Positions 21,966 to 32,039 of a DNA stretch of 64,000 nucleotides are shown here, one piece after another. The notes under the pieces are model-generated. The model was not told the origin of the DNA. It worked only from the letters and a program-made list of their open reading frames with translations, and made no database searches. A program made the position numbers and the translations under genes. Origin of the DNA: Aedes albopictus (Eukaryota > Arthropoda > Insecta > Diptera > Culicidae); the NCBI RefSeq assembly GCF_035046485.1, contig NC_085137.1, positions 251,261,233 to 251,325,232 on the forward strand, read 5' to 3'. Positions within the stretch are counted from its first letter, which is position 1, and each line of letters begins with the position of its first letter.

Positions 21966-24304
21966 ACGAGAAAGGCACCATCACCGCTAGGTGGATTAAT
22001 TGGGGTTTTATGTTTGTGCGTGCTTACTTCTTACAAAAAATACAAAAATAAACTGCGAAACAGAAACAAAACAAACAGCGCTCCATTGCTTTGTTTTTCG
22101 TATGATGAAAATGGGAGCCACATGTTTAATAAGGGAACCAATATCCTATTTTCATCTGCTGAAGTTTTTTGCCTTTCTCGTACACTAAGTGTACTGGAAA
22201 GGCTATATGTTCACTCCAAAAACGACTTTTTGATAGAAGGCCCGGAGGGTCAAGTCACATATACCAATCAACTCAGCTCGACGAATTGAGGTGATGTCTG
22301 TGTGTGTGTATGTGTGTGTGTATGTGTGTGTGTATGTGTACAAAAAAACTCACATCACTTTTTGGCAGTAAACCTCAACCGATTTTAATGACCGACGGTT
22401 CATTCGACGCGGAATCTGGTCCCATTGTTTGCTATTGAAAATGGTTCAGATCGGTCCAGCCGTTCCAGAGTTATGGCCAATTACGTGTCCCGGGCCAGTA
22501 CCCTTGGAAGGGGCCATACACAAAAATGTAACAAACACATACATGCGACACATCAAACTGCGGCATTTTGGATAACCTGATGAACAGTTAGCAAGAAAAC
22601 AGTCTCAGACCATATCTGAACCGGTAGTGTTCCGGAACCGGTTCTGGATGTCCCGCTGGAAGTGGCCAAATATAAAAGTGAACCGAATCCATGCATGCGA
22701 CACATCAAATTGCGGCAATTTCAATAACCTGATGAACAGTTAGCAAGAAAACAGTCTCAAACCATATCTGAACCGGTAGTGTTCCGGAACCGGTTCCGGA
22801 TGTCCCGCTAGAAGTGGCCAAATATAAAAGTGAACCAAATCCATGTATGCGATATATCAAAGCGCGACTTTTTTGATAACCCAATGAAAGGTTGGCATGA
22901 AAAAAGACTCAAACCATATCTGAACCGGTTGTGTATCGGAACCGGTTCCGGATGCCCCGTTGGAAGTGGTCAAATATAAAAGTGATCCAAACCTGTGCAT
23001 GCGACACATCAAACTGCGGCATTTTCGATAACCTGATGAGCAGTTAGCAAGAAAACAGTCTCAGACCATATCTGAACCGGTTGTGTTTCAGAACCGGTTC
23101 CGGGTTTTTCGCCAGAAGTGGCCGTATATAAAAGTTGACAAAACTTTTGCATGCGGCCCATCAAATCGCGGCTTTTTCGATAACTTGATGACCGGTTATT
23201 GAGAAAGTAGGCTAAGACCACATTATGGACTGTCAGTAGTGCCGAAACTAGTTCCGGATTTTCCTCCGAAAGCAGCTAAATATAATATTGAACCAAACCC
23301 ATGGCTTTTTTGAAAACCTAATAAACTTAAGCAAGCAAATAGGCTCAGACTATTTAAGAGACTATCGGTAGTGTTCCGCAACAGGTTCCGGGCCGGAAGT
23401 GACACCAAGCCCATGCATGCGATACCTCAAATCACGGCTTTTAGGTAACATGATAAACAGTTGCAAGAAAATTGCCATATCAGTGTGTTCCGGAACCATT
23501 ACGGGTGTCCCGCCAGAAATAGTCAAATGTAAAAGAGAACCAATACATGCGGCATATCAATGACTTATTCAGTAACAAGATAAACAATTAACCAACAAAT
23601 TATCTCAGACCATATTTGGGAGAACCAGTAGTGTTCCAGAACTGGTGACAAGACGAGTAACGCGTTGGAAGTGGTAAAATATAGTAGGGAACTAAACTAT
23701 AGCGGCGTTTTTGATAATCTGATGAACGGTCAACAAGAAAATAGTCTCAGGCCACATCTTGAACTTGTATGTAATAATACTTCGGAATCAGTTGCGGGTG
23801 TTCTATCGGAAGTTATTTAATAGAAGTGAACAAAAATCATGCATGTGGTACATAAAATCGCGACTTCTTGGAAAATTTGCCGAACTGTTAGCAAGAAAAT
23901 AGCCAGGTAACCCGATGAACAGTTGACAACAACATAGTCTCAGACCACATTTGAGACAACCGAAATCGGTTTCAGGTGTCCCGCCGGAAGTGGTCAAACG
24001 TAAAATTTAACAAAACCCATGCTAGCTGCACATCAAATAGCGGAATTATAAAAGTGAACAAAATAAATGTAAAAGCGATAAATCAAATTATGGCTTTTTT
24101 GATAGCATGTAAACGTTGGGTAAGATTATAAGTGAAGAAATGGTCAAAGTCTTCATATATGCAAAAGAGAAAAATTGTGACCAAAGCGATCTCTTCAAAC
24201 CACACCATTTCAGATTCCTGCGGTGTAAATGTATAGTAGGATGGACCAACGTTTTATGGAAAAACCCAGATTAATCCACCTAGTGGTGATAGCGCCTTTC
24301 TCGT
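21966..24304. mobile_element. Minisatellite-bearing element with 34-bp terminal inverted repeats
   Basis: The left end, CGAGAAAGGCACCATCACCG and CTAGGTGGATTAAT, is mirrored at 24270-24303 with few differences. Inside, in order, are a CCTTTCTCGTACACTAAGTG block and the segment ATGTTCACTCCAAAAACGAC. A GT microsatellite (22297-22340) follows, then CGTTCCAGAGTTATGGCC and minisatellite array 2 with its tail. No transposase frame is seen, so it is non-autonomous. Related ends occur near 34520-34560 and 35345-35412. Confidence 0.6.
22530..24110 (+). repeat. Minisatellite array 2, ~150-bp units
   Basis: The first units are well conserved: TGTCCCGCTGGAAGTGGCC-type blocks recur near 22648, 22801 and 22951, a spacing of 150-153 bp. 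Later units decay. Each unit carries ATATAAAAGTGAACC, ATGCATGCGACACATCAAA and CTGATGAACAGTTAGCAAG. Same family as arrays 1 and 3. Confidence 0.75.
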
Positions 24305-24513
24305 CGAATATGTACTCTAAGATATTTCCGTCGCCATAAGCCGAAGTATTCCTGAATTCTGAATATACTCTAGAACGGAACAAATATCATTTTCTTCTTT
24401 TGTCACAGTGCTCGTTCGTCAATGAGGGGGTGGAGTTGATAAATAATAAATGTATTTGATGAAAAAAATACTCAAACAATCAAGCAAAACCGCTTAACTC
24501 ATCGGGTTTGGTA

Positions 24514-24535
24514 AGAAATTTTCTGGAGGACTGTT
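24514..24535. repeat. 22-bp direct repeat, copy 1
   Basis: AGAAATTTTCTGGAGGACTG plus TT is repeated exactly at 30611-30632. The two copies bracket the BEL/Pao region. They may be the shared ends of two otherwise lost LTRs or a duplicated flank. Confidence 0.7.
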
Positions 24536-24575
24536 AGCATTAGCATTAGCATTAGCATTAGCATTAAGCGAGTCG
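24536..24575 (+). repeat. AGCATT hexamer microsatellite
   Basis: Five to six tandem copies of AGCATT directly abut the 22-bp direct repeat. Confidence 0.9.
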
Positions 24576-25290
24576 CACAAATTCGTAGGTGGTACAGTCC
24601 TAGACCGCTGTTATGAGGGTTGCCTCCTTCCCGTCTGAACCAAAGCACAAAGATTTGGGATTAATCTCCGACTCTTAGACAAGATTGACGCAATCCTCCA
24701 ATGGTCGAGCACTGTCCTGGCCACGTCCTTGCGACTGCTGAGGAATGGGAAAGGATGGTTAGTTTTGGACACCTATGAAAAATGTAGACAACTCTACGAT
24801 CTCTCAGGCCTAGGTGTCACGGGAATTTGGGTGTTGTTAGTGGAAGGGTAAACTCCAAAGGATACGCTTGGTTAACGTTCAGGCACACCATTGTTAGACT
24901 GCTTCGAATCAGTTGTCTGCCCAATTCATCCAGGTTTCCTAGTCATCTTGTTGGCATTTGGTTGAATTACTAGATTCTGCGGTTGATAATCTGAAATATA
25001 AAATAATATTAACATCGTACGTTAAATAAGCTACATATTAGTGATACGCTCGCCACAGTTACATATTTTTAAAATATTATTTATATCGTACGATACATTT
25101 ACCTGAATCCCGCTGAAATACAATGTTAATTAGCAGTACATTGAAACACAAATACTACAAAACACAAGGAAAAGAGCATCAAACTTTGATCTTGGAATAT
25201 TTAAAAATACGGTAAATATCAAGATCAAAATTTGGTTTGGTAGATCTTACACCGCAACGCACCATTCTAAGGTGATCTACCCACGTTACG
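24576..25290. repeat. Dispersed-repeat stretch downstream of the BEL element
   Basis: 24576-24860 (TTCGTAGGTGGTACAGTCC, GTTGCCTCCTTCCCGTCTG) looks like the conserved start of a mosquito repeat, by remembered resemblance. 25236-25290 (TTTGGTAGATCTTACACCGC ... GATCTACCCACGTTACGGGG) is matched in reverse complement at about 56205-56275, inside an insertion in an RTE pseudogene. No gene is seen. Confidence 0.4.
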
Positions 25291-26017
25291 GGGTTTCTCT
25301 ACAATATCATCAAATATATGTACTTATTTCATCTGGTATGTGAAACTACATGGCTCTGGATCAGTGTGGTCTGGTTGTTCATCGAATTTGAGCTAATTTT
25401 GTTACTGTTATAGTCATTTTGTTTAATGACCATTGGGCGCGCAGTTTATTGATATCCGCTTATAAGGCCTACATTATCACATGTTAAACAATTTCCTTTC
25501 ATTTTTTGCATGAACACAAAAAATTGAATGGTTCGTTATCTTCGGTGTCGACATTTGTAATATTTTAGTCCAAATGAATAAATGTTTTGACTCAAATAAA
25601 GATTGCATGAATTTCTGGAAAAAGAGAGGGTCGGTAAAAGATAGACGGCGAACCATGCGGTAAGATCTTTCTGATTTATTTATCACGTGTTATTTTGTTT
25701 ATACTTGTGAATTGATCGCGTTCAGCATTGTCTCGCGCGGAAACGCAAACTACAGATGCGTCGATGTTTAGAATTGTGTTCTCCTTAGTTCGAATGAATA
25801 ACTTATGTAGGGTGAGTTTTGAGGCACAATAGATCGCGTTCGTCGTCCAAGGTTTAGAAGGGTATTTCTTCGCGAGCGCATTATTAATCGCGAATCAAAA
25901 TATTACACTCGTTTACCACGACAAAATCCCCAACACCTCTCCATTTCCCCTGTCCAAACTCCTAGTGATTTCTCGAAGTAACGCAGAGAATTCCTCGGTT
26001 ATTGGCCTAAGCGAGAA
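25291..26017 (-). other. Possible BEL 3' end and LTR remnant
   Basis: In the sense of the retroelement (minus strand) this follows the broken integrase. Right after its stop the same frame resumes with LRPITEEFSALLREITRSLD, which could be the distal end of the polyprotein. Further on comes a polyadenylation-type AATAAA (complement near 25675). No second copy of this sequence was found upstream of gag, so it cannot be called an LTR. Confidence 0.3.
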
Positions 26018-26362
26018 TCACGTCATCACTTCCTTCATCACCTCATCGTGATTGATTTCCATTGCCGCGTCGGCCAGTGCATGGCTCGCACCGATGAGAC
26101 AAGTCCCGCGGTCATTATTGATCGTCCTAGGTGAACCTCGACGCGCTACGAAGTTACGAAGACCCATGATGCAGGAATCGGTACTCAACGTGTTTACGAC
26201 TTCGATGTGGACTGCACGAGTGGTCAAACAAGTGATCAGCATTCCCCATCGCTTCTCTGCTCGACGGCCAACGACTACTTCCATCGGTCCAAAATCATCT
26301 ATGCCGATATGTGTGAATGGTCGAGCGAAGGCATCAAGTCGTTCTGGAGGTAGATCGGCCAT
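26018..26362 (-). pseudogene. BEL/Pao integrase core, truncated
   Basis: The 114 codons contain the first catalytic aspartate in THIGIDDFGPMEV (~22) and the second in TINNDRGTCLIGA (~83). The frame ends before the third acidic residue (glutamate) of the DDE triad, and the C-terminal DNA-binding part is absent. In-frame sequence just past the stop resembles the very end of such polyproteins, which suggests an internal deletion and not simple 3' truncation. The copy cannot integrate. Confidence 0.8.
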
Positions 26363-26395
26363 AATTGGAGGCTGTGGTACAGCACGGTGGTTCTT

Positions 26396-27625
26396 TCATT
26401 GTTGGCAGTTGTGTCGTACCCTCGAATAAGTCGCTCGTAATCGAGGTATACAATACCTCTGTCGGATTTCCTTCAAAGCGGTCTCGTGGTTCTGGTGGTT
26501 GTATTTGTTGTGGTAGTGTGCGATTATAAGTCGGGTAGTGTGGTGATCACGTGGAAGAATAATCGGATTCTTGGCGTCTTCTAGAGCCTGGGCACAGGCA
26601 CCGATTCTTCCCCGCATCCTCATCAATCCATTGTTGTCCAACCAAGGGGTGAGTTTGAACAGTGGACTGGTCTTGGGAACGGTTTTCGTCTGTGCTATTC
26701 TCCTAGCTGGTTCTTCCGGATACGCTTCACGTTGTGCTTGTCGGATGACGTAGCGTTCAGCGGACTGGATTTCATCGGTAGATGGGGCTACGAAGAGGGC
26801 TGGCATCCCCTGCTTCTTCAAACGGCAGTTTGCAGGGAAACGATGTACAAGTGCCGCTACTTTAAGCATCCGCTTCCAGCAAGAGACGTTGATAGCTGGA
26901 TCAGGCGATGTAAAGTGAGCTAACAGGCAGGCCCGAAGTTCAGTTTCTGTCTTGATAACTTTGTTCGGTTGGCTTGGCCATAATTCTTCAGATAGCTGCA
27001 AGAAATCTGGCCCGATGAACCATCTGGATTCTGGCGTCATATCCGGAAACTTCTCCCACTTCGTGGCGTCGTCTGCCACGTTCAGCTTCGTCGGGACCCA
27101 GCGCCACTGCTTCTGTTCTGTTGCTTCTAGGATTTCACTGACTCGGCAGGCAACGAATGGCGTGTAACGGCGGTGATCCGAATTCAGCCAGCAAATCACG
27201 CATCTGGAATCCGAATGGTAGACGCGCTTGCTTACGTTGAAGGACAAGGAACCGAGAACTGTTGTAGAGAGTCTTGTACCAATGACTGCTGCCATGAGTT
27301 CAAGTCTTGGGATCGAGTGGTATCGCAAGGAGGCAACTCTTGTTTTGGCTGCAACTAAACGACACCATACGTCTTTATTCCGTTTGAATCTCAGGAAGCA
27401 CGCGGCAGCCACGCCGTTCTCGCTCGCATCAACGAACGTGTGCAGTTGAACTTCGTCATATGCCGGAGCAAATTGAGGCCGGAAACATCGTGGTACTTGA
27501 ACTAGTTCAACTTGTGGTAGAACCTGCAGCCAACTGCGCCACTTTGCGAAGGCGTTCTCGTCAATGATATTGTCCCACTGGATGCCGCTACGCCAGATTT
27601 CTTGAAGCAGGATCTTGAGGAACAT
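26396..27625 (-). pseudogene. BEL/Pao RNase H and integrase zinc-domain segment
   Basis: This 409-residue frame overlaps the end of the reverse-transcriptase frame by 38 bp. It carries the RNase H acidic residues: D66 in HTFVDASENG, the glutamate of RLELMAAVIGTRL (~109) and the aspartate of YHSDSRCVICWLN (~137). The C-terminus has the His-His-Cys-Cys zinc domain of integrases (AHYHNKYNHQNH ... RYCIPRL ... RHNCQQ). A TGA stop falls right after RHNCQQ, where related elements continue. After the stop the same frame reads KNHRAVPQPPIMADLPPERL into the integrase core, so a single substitution split the protein. Confidence 0.85.
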
Positions 27626-28829
27626 TAGGAACGGTGCGATGAGCCCAAGAGGATATTTTCATGAGAATACGTATGACCTCTCGTTTCGTAGGGTGACGAT
27701 GACCTTCCCAGAGCTCACGATCGTAGCGATCCCAGCCGATCTTGTAGGTGAAGACATCTGACGCTGTACACCACCACATGCCAAGCACTTTTTCAGTCAG
27801 CATTTCGGGTGACAAGTTCAGGTTCTTTTCCTCGGTGTTGCTGCCACGTAGAGCTTCCAATACCCGTTGCGAATTGCTGGTCCAGTTTCGGATTTCGAAC
27901 CCACCTTGCGAGTGCACGAACCTTACATCTTCTGCAAGTTTGATTGCTTCCTCCTCAGTGTCAACGCTCACTAGCATATCGTCAACGTAGTGCTGCTTTT
28001 CGATAACCTCTGTTGCATCGGAATACTTTTGAGCGAAGCGCGTAGCGTTCAGGTTCATGGCATACTGGGCGCTACTTGGTGAACAGCAAGCGCCAAAGGT
28101 CATGACGCACATGACGTATACCGAAAGTTTCCCGTCATCGTCTCTCCAGTAGAAACGCTGGCACTGTTGATCTTCCTTGCTAATAAGGACTTGGTGAAAC
28201 ATCTCGCGGATATCTCCTGTTAAGGCGATGAGATGCTCACGGAAACGGATCAACACAGTGAACAATGAGGAAAGATTATCAGGACCCTTTAGCAGAACAG
28301 AGTTTAGTGATACTCCGAAAGCCTTGGCTGCTGCGTCCCAAACGATTCTCACCTTTCCCGGTTTATTTGGGTTTGTCACTGGGAACACTGGAAGATACCA
28401 AACGCGCTGATGGTTTTGGCTCAGTTCGTCATCGGATAGCTTTCGTATGTAACCTTTGTTCAGATGATCCGCCATTTTTTCCCTCAATGTTTCGGCAAGC
28501 GTTTCGTCCTTGTTCATACGTTTCTTCAGGCACTGGAAACGTCGTTGTGCCATCGCTTGGATATCCGGCAGACGTACCGCTTCGGAACGCCAGAGTAAGC
28601 CGGTTTCGTAGCGTTCTCCAGTAAAGTTGGTCTGTGATTGAAGGAGAGCTTGTGCCTTTTGATCATCGACGGATAGCAGCGCTTTGGTTGGCTTCATAAT
28701 CCCCATGCTATGTAGCGCGAAATAGTCTTTGATAACTTGGTGAAGATTCTCGTCCGTCTGACAATGGTCCTCACCGGCGGCAATGTGAGTGAACTGGGCT
28801 GGTTGCAGATTCCGATGTTCCTCCACCAC
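27588..28829 (-). pseudogene. BEL/Pao reverse transcriptase segment
   Basis: This frame of about 413 codons is the central pol part of the same element, in a different frame from gag-protease. Reverse-transcriptase landmarks are clear. They are KVRIVWDAAAKAFGVSLNSV at ~159, the first catalytic aspartate in LTGDIREMFHQV (~206), FGACCSPSSAQYAMN (~245), and the YVDDM box at 281-285 with the paired catalytic aspartates. The first codon is GTG and no real start is implied; the true frame enters from upstream after a frameshift near 28790. The last ~25 residues are out of frame, because the expected continuation (MFLKILLQEIW...) lies in the next frame. The enzyme would copy element RNA into DNA in cytoplasmic particles; this copy cannot make it as one protein. 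Confidence 0.85.
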
Positions 28830-28995
28830 AGATTGTCCAGCCGAGTCGGGTTTTGATGGCGACAGGATCGTTCGGTTTACCTTCCCGGCACTTGAGGGCT
28901 AGGCTAAGCTGTTGGTTCTTAAGTCCGCTCAGGATCCGTGGTCGAACTCCTTGATATGAGCTGACTGGAAGTCCTTGCAGGTGCGGGTGTAACGA

Positions 28996-30522
28996 CTACA
29001 GCTCCTCGATGTCTAATGTTTGGAATGGAAGCAAAAGCTCGTTCACTGTTCGTGCACCGTTGATCGCAAATCGTTTGGCTCCACTATGTACACCGGATAT
29101 TTCCACTTCGACGACCTTGGACTTCACTTCTTGCCGCTGCGTGCCGCCAGTCCAGTGTAGACAAAGCGATCGTGTTTCTCCATCCAGCCCTAGCTCGTCG
29201 GCTAATTCTTCGTCAAGCAACGTAAGATCCGAACCATCGTCCAGGAAAGCGAATGTACGGATCGATCCATGCTTGCCGTGCAGTACTACTGGAAGATAGC
29301 GAAACAATATGTCGCTTGATTTTGTCTGGTGCGTGTTACAACTGTGCGCTGTTGAGCTTGTCGTAGCGTTTGGAAAATCCTTACCGCCTGCTGCTGAAGA
29401 CACTGCTGTCGAAGAGGACGGCGTTTCCGCAGTGGATTGCTGTTTTTGGTCGTTGTGCAGCAGCGCGTGGTGTTTGAACTGGCATCCGTTCTTTCCGCAG
29501 GGTTTGGCTTGACACAGTCCATTGTGGCGGCAGAGACAACGTCGACAAAGTGCGAACTCTCGTACTGTAGCCCATCGTGAATCTCGAGAAAACTCCAGAA
29601 AGCGCTTACACTTGTCGACTGCTTTGCAAGTTCCCTTACAAACAATGCATTCACCGCTAGCACTAGGATTCTTTCCATTTGAACTGTGAGATGTACGGGG
29701 TTCTTCAGGAGCATTTTCGGAATGGGCGTTTACGAAGGCATTTCCCTTCTTCGTGCCTCGACTTTCACTCCGAGCTGGTCTTGTATTGGCGATGTTCGGA
29801 ATAGTCACTGTGCTTGCTGCTTCAGCAAGGAAATACAACCAGGAACTGAAAGCTGCTAGGTTGATTCCTGGAATAGAGAGCCTGTATTGTGCCCAGTTCA
29901 GCTTGATCGTTGGAGGTAGTTTGCTGACAAGCTGATGTAGGAGGGTAGTGTTATACAGGTATTCATCCAGGCCGCAGGCGTCCACGGTTGCACAGAAATT
30001 CTCCACATGTACGTCGAAGTCCACTAGTGTCTCTAGCCTGTCTTCTCTTATGGCCGGCAGGGAGTTGATTTTCTCGATGAGCGTGTGTACAATAGCCTCT
30101 GGTTGCCCGAACATCATTTTTAACGTCTTCAACACACCCGGGACGTTAGAAGGGTGCACCAGGCGACTCTTCACAGCTTCGAAGGCTCGCCCCTTCAGGC
30201 TTTTCTGCAGCCGAAAGATGTTCTCATCGTTCGTGTAGCCGCACATTGTCGTAGTACTGTTGAATGTTGCAATAAATAGGGGCCAGTCCTCTGGGTTGCC
30301 GGAAAACTGGGGCAGATTCTTGGACACGGCTTGTCTGGCTGCTATCTGTTTCCTAGTTAGCGAGCAGCAATCTTCGTCGCGTTCTGGTAAACGGCTATTG
30401 AACTGTGGAGTTTCACGGTGAACACTAGCTTGCTCTTTGATGAACGATCTGCATCTGCTGTTGACGGGGGGATTTGCACCAAAGTGAGGAAACTCGTTTG
30501 AAGCTGGTCGTTGATCTTCCAT
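28996..30522 (-). CDS. BEL/Pao Gag plus aspartic protease
   Basis: This 508-residue frame is the N-terminal part of the element's polyprotein. It forms the particle that packages the retrotransposon RNA and supplies the protease that processes it. Residues ~70-250 resemble the Gag domain of Pao elements (KNLPQFSGNPEDWPLFIATF, then LKGRAFEAVKSRLVHPSNV). Cysteine- and histidine-rich clusters follow at ~293-350 (CIVCKGTC; CRRCLCRHNGLC; CGKNGCQFKHH). The protease signature AFLDDGSDLTLLD starts near 425, with aspartate 428 as the likely catalytic residue. The start is the first ATG after a long non-coding leader. It ends in TAG, but the same frame reads on with typical Pao sequence (GLPVSSYQGVRPRILSGLKN) for about 60 codons, so the stop is probably a mutation. 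Confidence 0.85.
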   Translation of the reverse strand: MEDQRPASNEFPHFGANPPVNSRCRSFIKEQASVHRETPQFNSRLPERDEDCCSLTRKQIAARQAVSKNLPQFSGNPEDWPLFIATFNSTTTMCGYTNDENIFRLQKSLKGRAFEAVKSRLVHPSNVPGVLKTLKMMFGQPEAIVHTLIEKINSLPAIREDRLETLVDFDVHVENFCATVDACGLDEYLYNTTLLHQLVSKLPPTIKLNWAQYRLSIPGINLAAFSSWLYFLAEAASTVTIPNIANTRPARSESRGTKKGNAFVNAHSENAPEEPRTSHSSNGKNPSASGECIVCKGTCKAVDKCKRFLEFSRDSRWATVREFALCRRCLCRHNGLCQAKPCGKNGCQFKHHALLHNDQKQQSTAETPSSSTAVSSAAGGKDFPNATTSSTAHSCNTHQTKSSDILFRYLPVVLHGKHGSIRTFAFLDDGSDLTLLDEELADELGLDGETRSLCLHWTGGTQRQEVKSKVVEVEISGVHSGAKRFAINGARTVNELLLPFQTLDIEEL

Positions 30523-30610
30523 TTGCGAACGGTGGCTTGATTGCGCTCGGGGACACCATTCGCCTATAGCCTCCGAAACACTGTTTACGTCGGATCCGTT
30601 TTCACTAGCC

Positions 30611-30632
30611 AGAAATTTTCTGGAGGACTGTT
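30611..30632. repeat. 22-bp direct repeat, copy 2
   Basis: Identical to 24514-24535. In the sense of the retroelement it lies just upstream of TGGCTAGTGAAAACGG, a plausible primer-binding region, so it could be the last bases of the 5' LTR. The sequence on the far side (30633-30840) does not match the sequence next to copy 1. Confidence 0.6.
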
Positions 30633-30856
30633 CACCTTAAAATTTAAAAATTTATTGGTTTATTCATTTGTGCCCTTCCTTAAAATGTTGAATTCCGATC
30701 CAAAATTTCGAAGAGAAAATCGAAATTTGTGTCAGCCTTGTTCAGAAAAGCAAAAACCTTATCAAAGCCATAATCGAATTTGGAAACTTATTGATGGCTC
30801 TTATTCCTATGTTATGTATAATGTTAAACGTATAAGCAGAGCTGAATTAGTAGTTT
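30633..30856. other. Possible remnant of the BEL 5' LTR
   Basis: AT-rich. In the sense of the retroelement it has tandem AATAAA-like words close to the 22-bp repeat. Its identity is not established. Confidence 0.2.
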
Positions 30857-30978
30857 ACGCAACAAGGTGCAGAATGAGGATTTTTACAGCACGAGTCGTA
30901 CATTTATCCAACGAGGCTTGCCGAGTTGGATAATTACGATGAGTGCTGTAAAAATCGAGTTCTGCACCGAGTTTCGTA
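30857..30978. mobile_element. Small hairpin element, ~122 bp
   Basis: GGTGCAGAA...TTTTTACAGCACGAGTCG on the left is mirrored by CGATGAGTGCTGTAAAAATC...TTCTGCACC on the right, around a centre with CCAACGAGGC and GCCGAGTTGG. It is probably a dispersed palindromic repeat. Confidence 0.5.
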
Positions 30979-31068
30979 CAACGTTATTCGCAATTTTATA
31001 AATTACTACTTGAGGCAAGGTTTGAGGATAATTTTAAACAAAACCTTTTCATCAAACTCCACACTGAT

Positions 31069-31236
31069 CTGCCGTAATTCTGCAAAGTGACGTAAGTGAT
31101 AGATTACGACTAGATCTTGCATTTTAATTCAGCAGGCATACTACAGTGTTATTTTTACATCAGATATTACATATAATATACCAAAAAATATCGACATTTT
31201 GAATGGCGCTTACGTCACTTTGCAGAATAACGGCAG
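31069..31236. mobile_element. MITE, 168 bp, with TGAT flanks
   Basis: Inverted ends CTGCCGTAATTCTGCAAAGT and GACGTAAG are mirrored at 31209-31236. TGAT occurs immediately outside both ends (31065-31068, 31237-31240) and may be a 4-bp target duplication. The interior is AT-rich. Confidence 0.55.
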
Positions 31237-31608
31237 TGATGTTCATAGCCATATTTAAGAAATTGTGATCATAGCAGGTTATGATGTGTAGTTGTCAGAA
31301 ATTTTTAAACCTGCGTCCAGAAGCATCAAGAAGTTGATCAAAACTGAAAACAGTGCTGTAATGGTTCATTACGCAACGCAAATCAGTGCTGTAATGAACC
31401 ATTACCACACTGCTAATTTGGTGTGAGAAAGTCAGCCTTTTCCTGTTGCGTGAGGGAAAACAGCCTATTTCGATGAGAAATTGCAAAAAATATTAAACCT
31501 CTCAGTTGACTGCTTGACCACCTTCACTAGCACTGGATGCCGCACATTATCAAGACATTTCAGCAATTTGTTTTCTGCACAGTTTAGCATTTACTTTATT
31601 ATCATTGG

Positions 31609-31695
31609 TTATACTGCCGTTCTACGCATAATTATCCCATGTTATATGGGATTCGTATATAACATGGGACAATTGGGCGTGGAACGGCAGTATAA
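31609..31695. mobile_element. Tiny palindrome, 87 bp
   Basis: TTATACTGCCGTTC and TCCCATGTTATAT are mirrored on the right with few mismatches. The ends carry TA and fit a TA-inserting palindromic MITE. Confidence 0.5.
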
Positions 31696-32039
31696 GATTC
31701 ATGTAAAATTTGACAAAAAAGTGCAAGCAAGTAAAATTTCCCATAATAAAACCCATTCAAATTTCAACTGTGTTGAAGAGCGCGATGGCTCAACCAGTTG
31801 CATCAAAATTGTGCGCAGTAATTTAAGTGCTATAACATTAAAATTTTCCCTTACAACGTTGATTCATCCTACTGTATAATTAAACCTCAGGAAAATGGTG
31901 TGATTTGCAAGATCGCTTGAATTTTTATCAAAATTTTGTTCTTTTACGCATATGTATCGCTTGCATCGATTTTGTTTTGTTGTAATTTCAGCGATGCATC
32001 TAATCCTGATTCTGCAACACTGCCGGTAATCTTAGGTGT

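Larger units (their letters stand above)
26018..30610 (-). mobile_element. BEL/Pao LTR retrotransposon, decayed
   Basis: On the minus strand the order is Gag with zinc-binding cysteines, aspartic protease, reverse transcriptase, RNase H, integrase zinc domain, integrase core. That is the Pao/BEL order in one polyprotein. The frame is broken at five points. They are a TAG after the protease (28996), a frameshift near 28790, a frameshift near 27640, a TGA before the integrase core (~26393) and a TGA at 26018. The catalytic glutamate and C-terminal part of integrase are missing. It is therefore a dead copy. Confidence 0.85.

Noticed and set aside
22730..22755. Possible hammerhead ribozyme in the minisatellite unit (CTGATGA ... 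AAGAAA)
   Set aside because: The bases between CTGATGA and GAAA cannot form stem II, and no matching stem I/III with a cleavage site was found; the resemblance is limited to the two short core words.
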